A DNA stretch of 64,000 nt from Prosopocoilus inquinatus (lineage: Eukaryota; Arthropoda; Insecta; Coleoptera; Lucanidae). The position numbers were made by a program, and so were the translations under genes. The notes under the pieces are model-generated. The model searched no databases, was not told the DNA's origin, and was given only the letters and a program-made list of their open reading frames with translations. The first letter of the stretch is position 1, and each line of letters begins with the position of its first letter. Location: positions 24,122,001-24,186,000 of the forward strand of contig CM069872.1 of the NCBI GenBank assembly GCA_036172665.1, given 5' to 3'. Shown here in pieces: positions 14,601 to 25,595 of the stretch.

Positions 14601-16945
14601 CTTTTTTCATCTGTGTCTCTCTTATTATAAATAATTTCGATATTCTGATTTAACTTTCTACTGGCACTTTTTGATTTTGTTTCGAATAGGGGCGGCAGAA
14701 TTGAAGTCAAGCGTTTCGTCTTTCCACAGCCATCATCAGTTTCGATTTTTTAAATGCAACATATATCTTTTTATTGTTCTATTCGATAGCATTTTTTCTC
14801 CTGATTGTTATATGTCACACCTTAACAGTTGATATTAATGTGAAGCTTAAATAATACAGATTTTTATATGAAAATTTTATTTAACACATAATTTCAAATT
14901 TTGGTTTCAGAGATTCCTTCAATGCACAATCAATTCGAAACAGCCGGTGTATACATATGTATGTAGCGCTTACATTAAATCTCGTCTGAAGTAGATGAGA
15001 GTTTTCTTTTTCTTTAATTCGTTAACCTATAACTTCACTATGAGCTGCACGAGTGGGTCCTCTTTGTTTTGTATAAAAAAAACTGTAAATCGCAGAACCA
15101 AATAACACAAAAACTGAGACGTCGCCGGGTTTTACGGCCGGTCTCGCCGTTTAGAATAAACAGTTCTCACGCGAAACTCGGAAACGTAGCTGCAGACGCG
15201 TTGCATCAGACTGTGTAATCAACGCTAAAAATAGAAACTCCGGGCGATAAAATTCACTTATGGCAATAAAAAATGCCGAAATAGCGAGAATTATATGGTT
15301 ATTTATGATGTACGCAAAAAGAACAGTATGCGAATAGCAACAGAAAGCTAAAACGGCGTGAGACCATTTACGTTATAAAAATTTAATTATTTTCTGAAGA
15401 GGATTAATTTTTAACGTATTAAACGCGGGCGAGAATCTATACCGCCAAGCGTTCCACACGATTTCCGAAAATTATGACATCGAAAATAAATGCGATTTAA
15501 AACTCGACTTGTACAGGTAGGTGACTTTTGGAAATCGGTTCAAACCGTTCAAACCGTAACAAGATTTCATACTATTATGCGCATGCCCAATATGATCTGA
15601 AGTTGCTCAGAGCAGTCACTCGAAAACGTCATCGGTTAGTTAAATCCGGCCCATGTGTTTTTGCTAGGAACAAACTGTAGATTAAACTTTACTAGATATT
15701 TTAGTAAAAGCATTCAACTTCGACCAAAGACTAGCTAAATCACTTTCTGAGTGAGTGACCCGAGATTTAAATAATGATGTTTTGACGTAGTATTACAGAA
15801 ACAAAGAATTTGTTTAAGATCTGTTAAAATGTTTTTCTATATATTTCCTGTCGTAAAAGTCAAATCAGTAGCGCCAAAAAATGAAGCAAGAGAGGCGAAT
15901 GCATTTCTTTAAATAAATATACACATGTTGATTCTACTTGCAACAAAGCCTCAAATATCAGATCGTTGCTTTGGTTGCAGGAAATTTCAGTTTTCATTTT
16001 TAAATTACAAATAAAATTCGTTCTTGGTGTTTTCTGATGTTGCTGTCTTTGAGATGGAAAAAACATCTTTTCTTTACTTGCACGATAATGTAACTAATAA
16101 ATGTATATTTTTTTATAGGTTCTGGACTTATCGCTAAACAGAATCCGTAAAATATCAGAAAATGACTTGACAACATACGGTTACATCCAAATATTATATT
16201 TAGCTGATAATGTGATCACAAACATAAGCGAAGAAGCACTACAAGATAAATCGGAGTTGCATACTCTAGACTTATCTTATAATGTTCTGTATGGTGTTCC
16301 AAGAACATTGTTCCATTTATCCAAACTTAGGAAATTGTATTTGAGTCATATTGAGAGTCCAAATATGGTGGAGGACATTGAGAATTCCAGACCAATCGAG
16401 AGTCCTTTGGTTTACTTGGATTTATCATACAATAAATTACACCGACTCCCAAATTTAGGGTTAATGCCGTCGTTAGTAACATATAATATATCAGGCAACG
16501 GCAAAATTCAACTTTCGCCAAGAGATTTTGCCGGACTGTGCAGTTTAGAACTGTTGGTCAATGATTTCACATCTTCCCACTTCGACAATCAATGCGACTG
16601 TTGGAAAGCTGAACTTTGGTTGCAAAAGCGGAATGTTACGTTTTCTTCATTCAACTGCAAACCAATAGGTAAACTTTTGAATTCACACGTAAAGCTTTAC
16701 ATTTAATAAGAAATTTGCATTTTACAGATTGTTCAGAGGAGGTGGCGCCAAAAGACCTGGAAATTTATAATAACTGTAGAAAATTGCACGAGGCGCAGAT
16801 GATAAAATCTTTTACATCGAAATTGCTAACAAATATAGGAATAGCCATAGCAGTAGTTATATTATTACTAATTTTAACGTTAGCTTACATCATAAGACGG
16901 AGAAAACAAAAAAAGATACCAAAAAATACCAAAATTCTATGTTGA
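2647..16945 (+). CDS. Leucine-rich-repeat single-pass membrane protein, three coding exons
   Basis: Coding exons are 2647-2814, 16119-16668 and 16728-16945. Donors GAG|GTAGGT and ATAG|GTAAAC and acceptors TTATAG|GT and TTACAG|AT keep the frame (phases 0 and 1). The joined product is about 311 aa. It has a hydrophobic signal peptide (MMIKSKIWIFIYIFSMACC), a Cys-containing N-terminal cap (CRENC, CLSS), several LRRs (LDLSLNRI, LYLADNVI, LDLSYNVL, LYLSH, LDLSYNKL), a C-terminal cap (CDCW and further Cys), then a hydrophobic span of about 22 residues (IGIAIAVVILLLILTLAYII), a basic stop-transfer RRRKQKK and a very short tail. I infer a cell-surface recognition or adhesion protein; the specific family is not recognised. 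I chose the ATG at 2647 because a TTTTTTTTTGTTACAG acceptor ends at 2643; an ATG at 2623 would lie inside that tract. Intron 1 (13.3 kb) contains several transposons, intron 2 is only 59 bp. An AATAAA-type polyadenylation signal lies near 16995. Confidence 0.8.
2878..2935 (+). repeat. 29-bp perfect tandem duplication
   Basis: Two adjacent identical 29-bp copies (2878-2906 and 2907-2935), beginning TATGTAGTAGATTTGG and ending CCTGAGTTC. It lies in the intron just downstream of the exon 1 donor. Confidence 0.9.
3387..3560. repeat. Short pogo/Tigger-like inverted-repeat element
   Basis: Left TCGAACCTCCATAACTC and right GGAGGTTCGAGTTAAAG (inverted) resemble the ends of pogo/Tigger-type miniature elements, which carry GAACCTC-type termini. 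It is about 174 bp with no coding capacity. It sits inside the larger inverted-repeat candidate at 2831-4004, as an insertion or as its core. Confidence 0.35.
4468..4663 (-). repeat. 3' LTR of gypsy family A
   Basis: This 196-bp segment is nearly identical to 9603-9714 plus 14006-14089, with TG...CA ends and a short terminal palindrome TGATAGGAA/TTCCTATCA. In minus orientation it is the downstream LTR. The preceding 4 bases CAAG repeat after the other LTR. Confidence 0.9.
4774..7937 (-). pseudogene. pol: Broken pol of gypsy family A (RT, RNase H remnant, integrase)
   Basis: Three open pieces remain. 6828-7937 encodes the protease-RT linker and most of the reverse transcriptase: SPVLLVKKK, RLVVDYRKLN, FTVMDLAHGYLQ, FGLTNAPF and the catalytic YLDD in FYLDDILI. 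RNase H (about 6310-6830) is riddled with frame breaks; a fragment reading HRPGDKMRHVDALSR marks its end. 5650-6309 carries the integrase zinc domain (HPGVERT...CVEC) and the first catalytic Asp (VHVDHLGPF). 4774-5643 holds the second Asp (ISDRGTCF), the Glu (PQANGLVERMNATL), then a GPLVI-containing GPY/F-like module and an acidic tail. Frame breaks separate these pieces, so no intact polyprotein can be made. Confidence 0.9.
7919..9495 (-). pseudogene. gag: Broken gag-protease of gypsy family A
   Basis: The gag start is probably the ATG at 9495 (MSNREINVQASTFEEF); that frame closes early and the long frame resumes at 9055. The 7919-9055 piece carries a capsid-like region, two CCHC knuckles (CFNCTKVGHLARDC and CFKCSKTGHIAKNC), then a retropepsin-like segment with AVIDCGSS around residue 273. 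The usual active-site triad is DTG/DSG; here the middle residue is Cys, either a mutation or a family variant. The protease-to-pol boundary overlaps the next frame by about 19 bases. Confidence 0.85.
9603..9714 (-). repeat. 5' LTR of gypsy family A, segment 1
   Basis: The first 112 bp (plus-strand left part) of the right-hand LTR match 4468-4579. It ends in CTCTCAAC, the 8-bp sequence duplicated by the nested P-like insertion. Confidence 0.9.
9715..13997 (-). mobile_element. P-element-like DNA transposon inserted in a gypsy LTR
   Basis: The 4283-bp element begins CATAGAAAAC and ends CACCCCCTG, and is flanked by a perfect 8-bp target duplication CTCTCAAC (9707-9714 and 13998-14005). Removing the element restores the LTR exactly as judged against the intact partner LTR. 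An 8-bp duplication and a THAP-domain transposase are both characteristic of the P superfamily. The termini start CA...TG but match each other only weakly as inverted repeats. Confidence 0.9.
10074..13488 (-). pseudogene. P-element-like transposase with THAP domain; one in-frame stop
   Basis: Minus-strand exons fit as 13488-13230, 12849-12610, 12556-12410 and 12355-10074, each junction GT/AG with consistent phase. Exon 1 is a THAP zinc finger: MSSHTKCAVPGC (first Cys pair), FRFPNP, a Trp, then CDRHF (Cys-x2-His). A coiled-coil-like segment follows (KERVLHEELKVLGRKARKLEA). The large last exon matches P/THAP9-type transposases, with an RNase H-like core suggested by LIFDEMQL, SVCDQSTTN and IFDVPHLLKSMRNNL. 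The reading frame is continuous except for a TGA at 12141-12143, between the coiled coil and the catalytic part. Otherwise the gene looks little decayed. As it stands, only a THAP plus coiled-coil protein would be made. Confidence 0.85.
13998..14089 (-). repeat. 5' LTR of gypsy family A, segment 2
   Basis: 13998-14005 is the second copy of the 8-bp P-like target duplication. 14006-14089 completes the 196-bp LTR and matches 4580-4663. CAAG follows at 14090-14093 as the gypsy target duplication. Confidence 0.9.
14094..16118. other. Remainder of LRR intron 1
   Basis: There is no coding sequence. It holds one inverted-repeat element (14421-14952, listed separately), two short CTGA..GAAAC-type motifs (see findings), and a moderately GC-rich patch at 15120-15480 without recognisable genes. 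The intron ends in a T-rich tract and TTATAG acceptor at 16118. Confidence 0.6.
14421..14952. repeat. Inverted-repeat nonautonomous transposon (about 530 bp)
   Basis: 14421-14455 (ATACCGGCTGTTTCAAATTG...) is nearly the reverse complement of 14914-14952 (...CAATTCGAAACAGCCGGTGTAT): about 35 bp of imperfect terminal inverted repeat. TA at both edges would suit a Tc1/mariner-type target duplication. No transposase is inside. Confidence 0.6.
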
Positions 16946-18764
16946 TTATCAGTAAACGAAATATTTCTCCGTTGTTTGTACTTAAATATTTTTTAATAAA
17001 AACAGTTTTTTTACCGCTGTCTATTTTCTTCTGAGGAAAACCACGTGGGAGCCAGTTGTACGGCTACATAAACACATAATGGTATACATAGAATGGGCAA
17101 ATTTTCCTTGCTGCACCGAATTCCCCGTTGATGAATTGCGTAATACTCTAACGCTCGCTCAGGGATAGCGGCGATGCTTTTAAGAAAGTGAAGGGTAGCT
17201 CAGTAGTATCGGGCGCCGTTTTAGTTATTTGGACCGAAGATCCGTCAGGAAATAAATCTGGAAAACTTACCGTTTTCCACCACTTTATCAGGCACACTTC
17301 CGGAACCGCTCAGAGGCCCCTTCCTGAGTTGGTTCCACGTCGCCTACTGATCGATTCATCGTGATCAATTGACCATGGATCTTGTCCACTCACCCCGCGC
17401 AATAACTACAATAAATTATGTACGAGTGTCTCGTGTTCGGTCGTTCGGTCGTGGTCGACTCGCAAATTCGGAGAGAGGTCGTGGATAAAAAAATGAGAAT
17501 TTCCAAAATAAAAAAAAACACATCAATTGTCAATATCAGTTATTTAAAATAGATGTCGATAGATGTCAACTGAAGTAAATAAATACACCAAAGGTGTTCA
17601 GCTCTCTGTATATTTTGTAAAATCTGGCTAAAAAGTGTTCCGGACTAATAATACATAATCATTCAACAACTATTTTTAATTGCAACACAAAGAACGCATA
17701 TTAAAAATGTTGCCTCATCTTAACTTTGTGCTACTCAAAAATCCGAAGCAAATTTAATTCTGCAATTCTGAGATCCATCGTAACCATCGTAACGTATTAT
17801 CGTGCCATTTAAATGTACAGTGTGGTCCATTTTTGATGGTTTTACAGCGTTTCTCAGTCATTTATAGGAATAGAAGAAAACCGTTTTCGCGACCCAATGC
17901 TAGTTTTTCAAGGAAAACTCGGTGGAGAAAACAAAAGTTAGCTATCTCGATTCGTTCGGGAAATATCGGCCGAAAACGAATTTTTCCGATAAATTATTTT
18001 TTACAATATCTCAGTTGTTTGACAAGATATTTTGAAAATTTAAAAACTGTTTTATTCAGAAATTAACACTGATTTTACTGACAGTATTATCTTTTGTAGA
18101 AATTGCACCAGTTCTGAGAAACAGACAATAAGTTTCTAATTTTAAATGGAAACCGTAGTTGGCTATGACACAAATAAATTGCTACTTTAATGAGGTTTTC
18201 AAAAATATAAAGTTTGATATAATTATTTTTATAAATAACAAAGATACTAATTTTCATTATTTTGCAGTATCTATCTATGCTATTGCAAGCTATCTATGCA
18301 ATAGAAACAAAAGAAAATTCAGTTGTTTTTCTCAAAAAACTATTATTAGAATAAATAATACAGGTAATAAATTTAACAAATTAAATATCTAATGCTATTA
18401 GAGAACTCATAAAACTACAAGTAATGTAAATATGGATTAACTGTCAATGCAGTTTTGAAGAATTATATATTGTATGTTCCTTTGAAATTATAAAATCTTA
18501 AATTTTATAATATCAAAAATTCTGAGATATGTTTATTTCACTTCTATCCGCGATTGTATTGTATACAAAAGTTCTTGAAAACATTATTAAACTTAAGAAA
18601 TATCCGACATTTCAATAATTCCTGAAAGAAATGCATTAATTTATACAATTTAAAATTTATAGAAATCTCTCAACTATTCTCATTAATAATTAAAGAAATG
18701 TTTAAATAGAGTTAAATTCATTCTTCCATACTTGTGGTTTTATGTCAGTCTCTAATAGATATAC
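16946..18764. other. Intergenic region after the LRR gene
   Basis: It contains the LRR gene polyadenylation signal (AATAAA near 16995). A GC-richer patch at about 17100-17480 includes, on the minus strand, a good splice donor (AACG|GTAAGT, exon side at 17271), so it could be a short 5' exon of an unseen minus-strand gene; the evidence is weak. 17500-18760 is AT-rich with nothing recognisable. Confidence 0.4.
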
Positions 18765-19089
18765 TGTTACGTTTCTAGGGTTTAAATTTATTTATTTAAA
18801 CGAATAAAACACTCGGTAAAAACTTAACCGTAATTTAATACTGCTTACGAACTAATTTATTTGTAACAATTTATTTTCACACTAAAATCTAACTTCAACG
18901 ATCGCTGTTAGAATTCGACTGACTCCTGAGTCCTCCCCGGCCGATTTTATATCCTTTGCTGCCCTCTCGAATTTTCTAACGTTGGAAGATTCGAGTTTGT
19001 TCGATGGTGGCGTGACCGCCGATGACGCATAATAATGAACCGACTTCTTGACGCCGTCAGTGTGACGTAGTGCTGAGTGGCTCGCCACA
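18765..19089 (-). repeat. 3' LTR of gypsy family B copy 1
   Basis: This 325-bp segment is homologous to the LTRs at 34236-34579, 36907-37250, 56099-56424 and 62369-62694. In element orientation it runs TGTGGCGAG...GTAACA and carries the same GATATAAAAT TATA-like motif. Confidence 0.9.
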
Positions 19090-22000
19090 CTGCCCCCTTC
19101 TTAAAAACGTTTCGTCTCGAAATGTTCCTGGCGATAGTCTTGAAGGAGGATGTCGGAATCTACAAGCTGGCCCATTCTTGCAACTTCCCGTTTGGAAGAA
19201 GTAGCAGTCTACGGTTTTGCTGTTGCTGACTGTTGCCTGTGGGTGGTGGCTGCAGACTAGGACTTCAATTCCCGTTCTGTTGAAGATGACTTCCAGCATG
19301 CTTCGAATTACTCTCCAGTCTAGTATGTCCAATCCGCAGCTCAATTTGGGGATGGCTAACTTCATCTGGTGGTTCTCTATTAGCTGTCTCCTCAGGCTAT
19401 ATAGGGCTCTCCACATACTTTGATAATCAGGTTTACCGCTTGATGTCTTCTTAGTGAGGAAATAATGCACGTGGCGCCTCCGATCTGCCCTCGAATCAAT
19501 GATCTGCAGATTCTTGCCTACCACGGGATGCTGTCTTCGGAGCTCCTCGATTTGGCCAAATTTCTTCCTAAACACCTGAGCGATTCCTTTGGACATTTTT
19601 AGGTCTTCTGCTACGCAGTGGGCCAGACTGTACTCCCGTGGCAGTTTAAAGAGATCTTCTTGCTTCTCCGTGGTCACTCCAAACCGTGCCTTACTTCCTT
19701 CAGCGTGATGAGACATGAAGGTTTCGAAGTTCACTTCGGAAACTTGCGCCCTTTTTACTGTCCCTTCATTTGCTTCTCCATGGTAAGGGTCTATCCGGTT
19801 GAAGTGGATTACTTTGGGTTTGCCTTGGGGGACCTTCTTGATGCGGTAAACGACGTCGTTGATCCGTTTCATCACTTTGTAAGGACCTTCCCAAGAGGTC
19901 TGCAGTTTTGGAGACAGGCCTCGACGCCTTTGGGGGTTATAAAGCTAGACTAGTGCTCCAGGTTGGTATCCCCCGTGTTGAGCGTTGATGTCATAGTGCT
20001 CCTTCATCCGATCGCTGGCCGTCTGTATATTGTGACGCATTTGGTTGTGGATGTCGTCCATTTTCCTGCGTAATTTGCTCACGTAATCTTCGTCGGCAGA
20101 GACATCGCCAGGTTTCACACCAAACTTCAGATCCCAGGGCAGTCTCGGCTCTCGCCCGAATACCACTTTCGCTGGAGTCTCCCGTGTTGTCTCATGAACG
20201 GACGAGCGGTATGCCATTAGAAACAGGGGAATGTACGTGTCCCAGTCCCTCTGATGATCGGAAACGACCTTGGACAAATGTCGGTTGATGGTTCTATTGA
20301 ACCTTTCCACCATTCCGTCCGACTGTGGGTGGAGTGCAGTTGTTCTAGTTTTTCGTACGCCGAGCAGAGTACACACTTTCTTGAACAAGGCCGATTCTAA
20401 GTTCCTTCCTTGGTCTGAATGCAGTTCCATAGGTGCACCATACCGACTGATCCATTCCCTGACAAGGACTTCCGCAATAGTGACTGCCTCTTTGTTAGGT
20501 AGGGCGTAAGCTTCAACCCACTTGCTAAAATAGTCCATTACCACGACGATGTACTTATTTCCACCATTCGTTTCTGGAAACGGACCGGCTACATCGATGG
20601 CAACTCTCTCAAAAGGACTTCCAACGTTGTACTGTCTCATGGGGGCCTTGCCCCGCCTGTGGTGACCGTTACTGGCTGCGCAGACTGCACACTTTCTGCA
20701 CCAATCCTTCACGTCTTCCTTGCAGTTGACCCAGTAAAATCTTTCGCGCACCTTCTCCATAGTTTTCTTAACTCCCAGATGCCCTCCCGAAGTTCCATCG
20801 TGAAGTTCCCTCAGAACTTCTGGCACCCTATTCTTGGGGATTAGTAACTGTGTCTTCTGTTCCATGCCTTCCTGATTCTCTATGCTTTGTCTCAGAAGAC
20901 CACGATCCAACACTATGGAGTCCCACTGCGCCCAGTATGATTTTACGGACGGTGCACATGGTGCTACCTCTTCCCAAGTAGGCCTCGCATCCCTGCTTTT
21001 CCACTCTAGCACTAATTTCAAATCCGGGTCGTTCTCCTGGTCTCTTCGCAGTTCTTCGCCTTGCCATTTGTCGTCAACAATGGCAGTCCTCGCAGTCGTG
21101 GCTACTTTCTCGTCCAAACGACTACAGTGCTTACAGTCTTCGGCACATTTTAGAGCGGCATGGTCGGTCCTCAGCAGAAAGCGTCTACCATACAAGTTAC
21201 TTGTAGAAGTGTTCTATCATTTTTACGACGGCTAGCAATTCCCTTCTTGTGACGAAATAGTTTCGTTCCGGCTTTGATAGGACTTTACTGAAGTAGCCGA
21301 TCACCTTCTCTTGCCCCTCTTGTATCTGGGAGAGTACGCCACCAATCCCAACGTTGCTAGCATCTGTGTCCACGACGAATTTGCCTTCCGGGAGAGGATA
21401 ACTCAGAATAGGAGCACTAATCAAGTACTACTTTAGTTGTTCAAAACCAGTTTGACACTGTTGGACCCATTCAAATGGACGACCTTCTTCAGTGAGTTTA
21501 GTCAACGGCTTAGCAATGTCTGCAAATCCAGGAACGTAGCGCCGATAGTAAGTGCACAGGCCAAGGAAACTCCTTATTTGGTATTTATTTCTGAGAGTTG
21601 GCCAGTCTTTCACCACCTGAATCTTCACAGGATCCACGGCGATTCCATTTCCATTAACGATGTGCTCCAGGTAATGCACTTTATGCATGCACGTTGTCCA
21701 GGACAGACCTTTCAGAACCATCTCCATTAACCTCTCGAATGTCGCTGGGGCATTACATAATCCGAATGGCATCACTGTGAACTGCCAGAGACCCATACCA
21801 ATGGAAAACGCCGTCTTTTCTCGATCTTCAGGCGCCAGCTCCACTAGCCAATATCCACTCTTTAAGTTCAAAGTTGAGAAGATCTTTGAGCCGGCCAGGG
21901 CGTCCAGGGTATCATCAATCCGTGGCAGGGGATAGCTGTCCTTCTTGGTGACATTGTTGAGTAACCGGTAGTCTACACAGAACCTGGTGGACCCATCCTT

Positions 22001-23162
22001 CTTCTTCACAAGCACTACTGGTGACGCTCACGGACTGCTTCATGGTTCTATGACATTATCCTTTTCCATCTCACGAATAATGCGTTCCGCTTTCTCACGC
22101 TTCGCCAACGGTAATCGCCTTGGAGCTTGACGGATGGGTCTTTCTTCACCAGTCTCTATTTTGTGTTTCACGACATCAGTTCTTCCCTTGAATCCTTTTT
22201 CTACCTCGAATACATCTTGATAGCGGCCGATCAGATTCTTTGCTTTTGTCTTCTGGTCTGGAGTCAATTCCTGGGCTGTTGACATAACCATTTCCCATAA
22301 TTTCTTTGGGACTTTCGCTTCTGGCAAGTTTGTTTGAAGTTGGCGGGAGATGGAGGACACCATGGTGCAGCTTCCCAAGATGGTTCCTTTCTTGATATTG
22401 ACGGAGAAACAATTGACGTTCATCAGGCGGACAGGTACTTCCTCCTTCGCCGTCACCAACATTTTCCCAACGAGGACTCCTCTTTCAATCTTCTGATCAT
22501 CAGTATTAGGTTCAACCATAATGACTTGCCCGTCTTGAAAAACACCGTCCATTTTTGCGTCGACGATAACCTCAGTCCTGCTGGGTAATACAACGTCTTT
22601 AGCGAGGGCCTTTGAATACGGGTCGACGTTTACCCCTCTGCACCGACCCGGCTTAGTTTAACTGTGGCTTCCTTGGATCCTGTCTGGACTTTGGACACCG
22701 CCTGCGAACATGTCCTTCCTCCTGGCAATTCCAACACACCAGCGGCTTCTTCTGCTTGAAGACCTGTTCCACAATGCGCCGAATATCCTCGGCGGTGGGA
22801 TATTACCTGGGTCGCTCCTTTATAGCAGATTCCACCTTGGAGTTAGCGGATTCTTCTCTTCTTCCTCTTGGAAGTCCGTAGCCGCTCGCACTTTGACATG
22901 CCCTCTTGAAACTCGTCTCGCCGCTTCAAATTCCAAGACATAAGCCAATGCGTTCTTGGACGTCTTCGGATGGGTCATTCTCAATGCCTGCTGGTTGTCT
23001 GGGTCACGGATTCCATCTATGAAGGTCTGCACCGTCAAACATTTGAGGAATTCAAGAGGAGCTGTGGGATGTGCCAACTGGGCCAGATGCGCTACGTCCG
23101 CTTCGAATTCCTGAAGACTTTCTCCGGATTTCGTAGTGACGTAGTGCTGAGTGACTCGCCAC
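19057..23162 (-). pseudogene. Broken gag-pol of gypsy family B copy 1
   Basis: Open pieces: 22820-23164 gag (ESLQEFEADVAHLAQ); a CCHC knuckle CWNCQEEGHVRRRC in the minus frame near 22690-22735; 22040-22552 (linker up to the RT start); 21428-22015 RT; 21197-21424 RNase H start; 19945-21195 rest of RNase H plus integrase (zinc domain, VAIDVAGPFP, HSDQGRN, MVERFN); 19057-19875 GPY/F, macrodomain and CCCH finger. Compared with copy 3, the protease is missing, RT lacks the block containing YLDD, and RNase H lacks the segment ending ADALSRR. Trp or Gln codons have become stops at 19945 and 21428 and near 22030, and there is a 1-base insertion near 21196. Confidence 0.9.
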
Positions 23163-23163
23163 A
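23133..23163 (-). repeat. Remnant of the 5' LTR, gypsy family B copy 1
   Basis: About 30 bp match the outer end of the family-B LTR (CTGAGTGACTCGCCACA on the plus strand) and join directly to gag sequence at about 23132. More than 290 bp of LTR, the leader and the gag N-terminus are missing. Confidence 0.8.
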
Positions 23164-23578
23164 ATACATTTTAGATACATTTTGAACTTCCATAAAAACA
23201 GCAGACCTTGGCGGAAATGTAACCTCCGATTTTACAGTCTCTTTCTTTTGATTTTCCCCTCTTGTTAATTATGTTTTCCAGTTTGTCTAATGACTGTTTT
23301 ATTTAAAATGCGATTTGATAGTTTAGAAACTTGAAAATTATTAAAAAAAATTGGGAAAGATAATTGACAAAAGGAGAAAATCAAAAGGAAAAGACTTATT
23401 GTTGATTTTATCAATTTTTCTTGATTGTGGAAACGCTCTCTCAGCTACAACAAGGTTGCAACTAAGGATTCTAGATTCATTTGACATTTAACTTGTCTGA
23501 TACGGAAGTAGGGTCATTTCTGTTGGTAACTTTATATTTTACGTTGACTTGATTTTTTAATTACTTATCAGCTTGCCC

Positions 23579-24392
23579 AAGCAGCAAGGTGCCGTCTTTT
23601 TCATGTCAAAAATTGGTCATCGTTTACTTCGAATGACCAATGTCAATGACGTATTAAAGACGTAAAAATGACGGGCAAATGTCACAGCCCGGCGACGTCA
23701 TTTTTGTACGTCAAATGGTCGTGTTTTTCTGACGTCATTTTTAATTGTATCTATGACGCATAAGTAACCAAGAAACTAAATCATATTTTAATTTTTATTC
23801 AAATATCAAATATATTTATACATGTGTATACAGATACCTACGAACAATAAATAAATAATATTTTAAATAAATTCATACATATTTTTTAAAATTCCAAATA
23901 AAAATAACACAAAAAGCTATTACTAAACAGTTTGATTCGTACAAATAGATTAGTTAGCTAATACATAATAAATTAACGCTTAAAAACGAATCGCACTAAA
24001 CTTAAGCACCGCGGGCACTACGATAACGATTCGCAAGAACAATGCCCCAATGTCGAGTGTCGGCGCATGCGTCGCATACCCCGTAATACATGGAAGTCTA
24101 GTAAATTTCTTATGTATTAAAATGGTATTAATTAATAAATTCAATCATGTTTATAATTTATATTTTCGTATAAAATCTAATATCTTGTCAAATCTATAAC
24201 TAAATTTATTATCGAAACGAAACTTTTAGTGTCAAATTTATGTCATTAAACTGACGTTCTATTCACGTGATTTATAAACGTCAAATTTTAAATAAAATTT
24301 TTACGAAAAAATGACATTTAAAACTGGTCATTCGACGTCCTTGACCAATTTTGACCAAATAATGACGTGATAAAAACGACTGCTTGCTGCTT
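23579..24392. repeat. Inverted-repeat element with multiple TGACGT subrepeats
   Basis: The left end AAGCAGCAAGGTGCCGTC and the inverted right end AAGCAGCAAGCAGTCG frame an 814-bp segment. Both subterminal regions contain further mutually inverted copies of TTGGTCA, AATGACC and TGACGTCATT-like blocks. No coding capacity is seen. This is typical of a nonautonomous, foldback-like DNA transposon. Confidence 0.6.
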
Positions 24393-24711
24393 AGTTATTG
24401 ATCAACTTACCAAGGTAAATTTTCTATTTAAAAAGACATACTGCTGAAAAAAATTGTGAAAATTATCACAGATTTCAGTGTGTACATTATTCACATATTC
24501 ATACGAAAACTTCGTCAATTTTCACAAAAAAGTCGATTTGGATCGCAAATAATACCGTACCTCCACTACTGCGTAAGTTATTGAATTTTACACTTGCAAG
24601 TATCTTGATACACTGCAGATACTTTTTTTGTATCTGTATCTAGATACATATTTGTGAAAATATCTGCATCTGTATCTAGATACTATTAGAAATGTATCTT
24701 TAACAACACTG

Positions 24712-24775
24712 GTCCGGTTTAGGGTTAAAAACAATTTCGTACAACTTTCATCAGACAAGAGTCGACTTCAATCAG
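24712..24775 (+). repeat. Dispersed repeat fragment, copy a
   Basis: It shares TCCGGTT..GGTT.AAAAC and the 17-base block GACAAGAGTCGACTTC plus neighbours with 47141-47206, in the same orientation, 22 kb apart. The identity of the repeat family is unknown. Confidence 0.5.
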
Positions 24776-25108
24776 GAATATTTCTTGGATTTAGAGAATT
24801 ATATTAAAAATTTTCTGTACTCTACATTTTCACCACCCGATCAAGATATTTTTTTTATTAAGCTAGATTCGAAATCATTAAATGGAAAAGATATTGAGTT
24901 TAAATTGCAATGGATTTTTTGAGAGCGATTACGTGCCTTGAATTGTTAAAAAAGAAATCGTCTAATTTTGAAGAAATGAACAGTATTTATTGAATGTCGA
25001 GTCTATTTTATATTTTATTAAACATTTTTGAAATCAATTCTGTCGAACAAAATAATACATTAATTTTTTTGCTTATTAGAAATATGTACAAATTTAAAAA
25101 GCAAACTT

Positions 25109-25153
<45 letters not shown>

Positions 25154-25154
25154 T
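25109..25154 (-). repeat. (TTTA)n microsatellite, 3' tail of a non-LTR element
   Basis: About 11.5 copies of TTTA, read as (TAAA)n on the minus strand. Its position downstream of the minus-strand ORF2 suits the simple-repeat 3' tail of some non-LTR retrotransposons. Confidence 0.8.
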
Positions 25155-25595
25155 CAATCAACACTACATGGTCAGTCAACAGGTTGCAAAACCCTATTAC
25201 AGACTAACACAAAGTACTTAAAAATAGAAAAATGCGACGAATGCTAATATTAATGTAAAACTAAAAAAAAAAAAAAACTAAATAAAAATATTTTAGAAAA
25301 ATTTTGTGCAAATCGTTTTTGATTGCAGTGAGAACCTCGAGCAGCCTCTGGACAGCTGTTTCAAAAAAAGATTTTAGAAAAATTTTGTGCAAATCTTTCA
25401 TTATGCTTTGACAGCAAGCATGGCCGCCTTGCATGGGGGACTCATTAGGAGCAAATCCCGCTTCAATTTGTCTATCCTACTGCAATGTTAGGTCAAAAAG
25501 CGATAGTAAGATGTCGCTATTTTATATGTAAATAAAAATAGTTAGCGGGCGACGGCAAATATGAAAAATAAAATTTAAAGTATGAAACGGAAAAA

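Larger units (their letters stand above)
18765..23163 (-). mobile_element. Gypsy family B, copy 1: heavily deleted, minus strand
   Basis: The 3' LTR is at 18765-19089; only about 30 bp of the 5' LTR remain (23133-23163), abutting mid-gag. A target duplication ATAC flanks the whole (18761-18764 and 23164-23167), so the outer boundaries are original and the deletion came after insertion. Pieces in order: gag fragment, CCHC knuckle, protease lost, RT with the YLDD region deleted, RNase H shortened, integrase, macrodomain, CCCH finger. It is the most decayed of three copies, and the only one with an intact zinc knuckle. Confidence 0.92.
23164..25108. other. AT-rich region without genes, with one inverted-repeat element
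   Basis: No gene is recognised. It contains the 814-bp inverted-repeat element at 23579-24392 (separate entry) and a short dispersed repeat at 24712-24775 that recurs at 47141-47206. Confidence 0.5.

Noticed and set aside
17183..17240. tRNA-like A-box (GGTAGCTCAGTAGT) suggesting a tRNA-derived SINE
   Set aside because: A convincing B-box and a cloverleaf are not visible, and I see no second copy in the window.
25109..25154. (TTTA)n array as a possible CRISPR-like or satellite array
   Set aside because: It is a simple microsatellite best explained as the 3' tail of the adjacent minus-strand non-LTR element.
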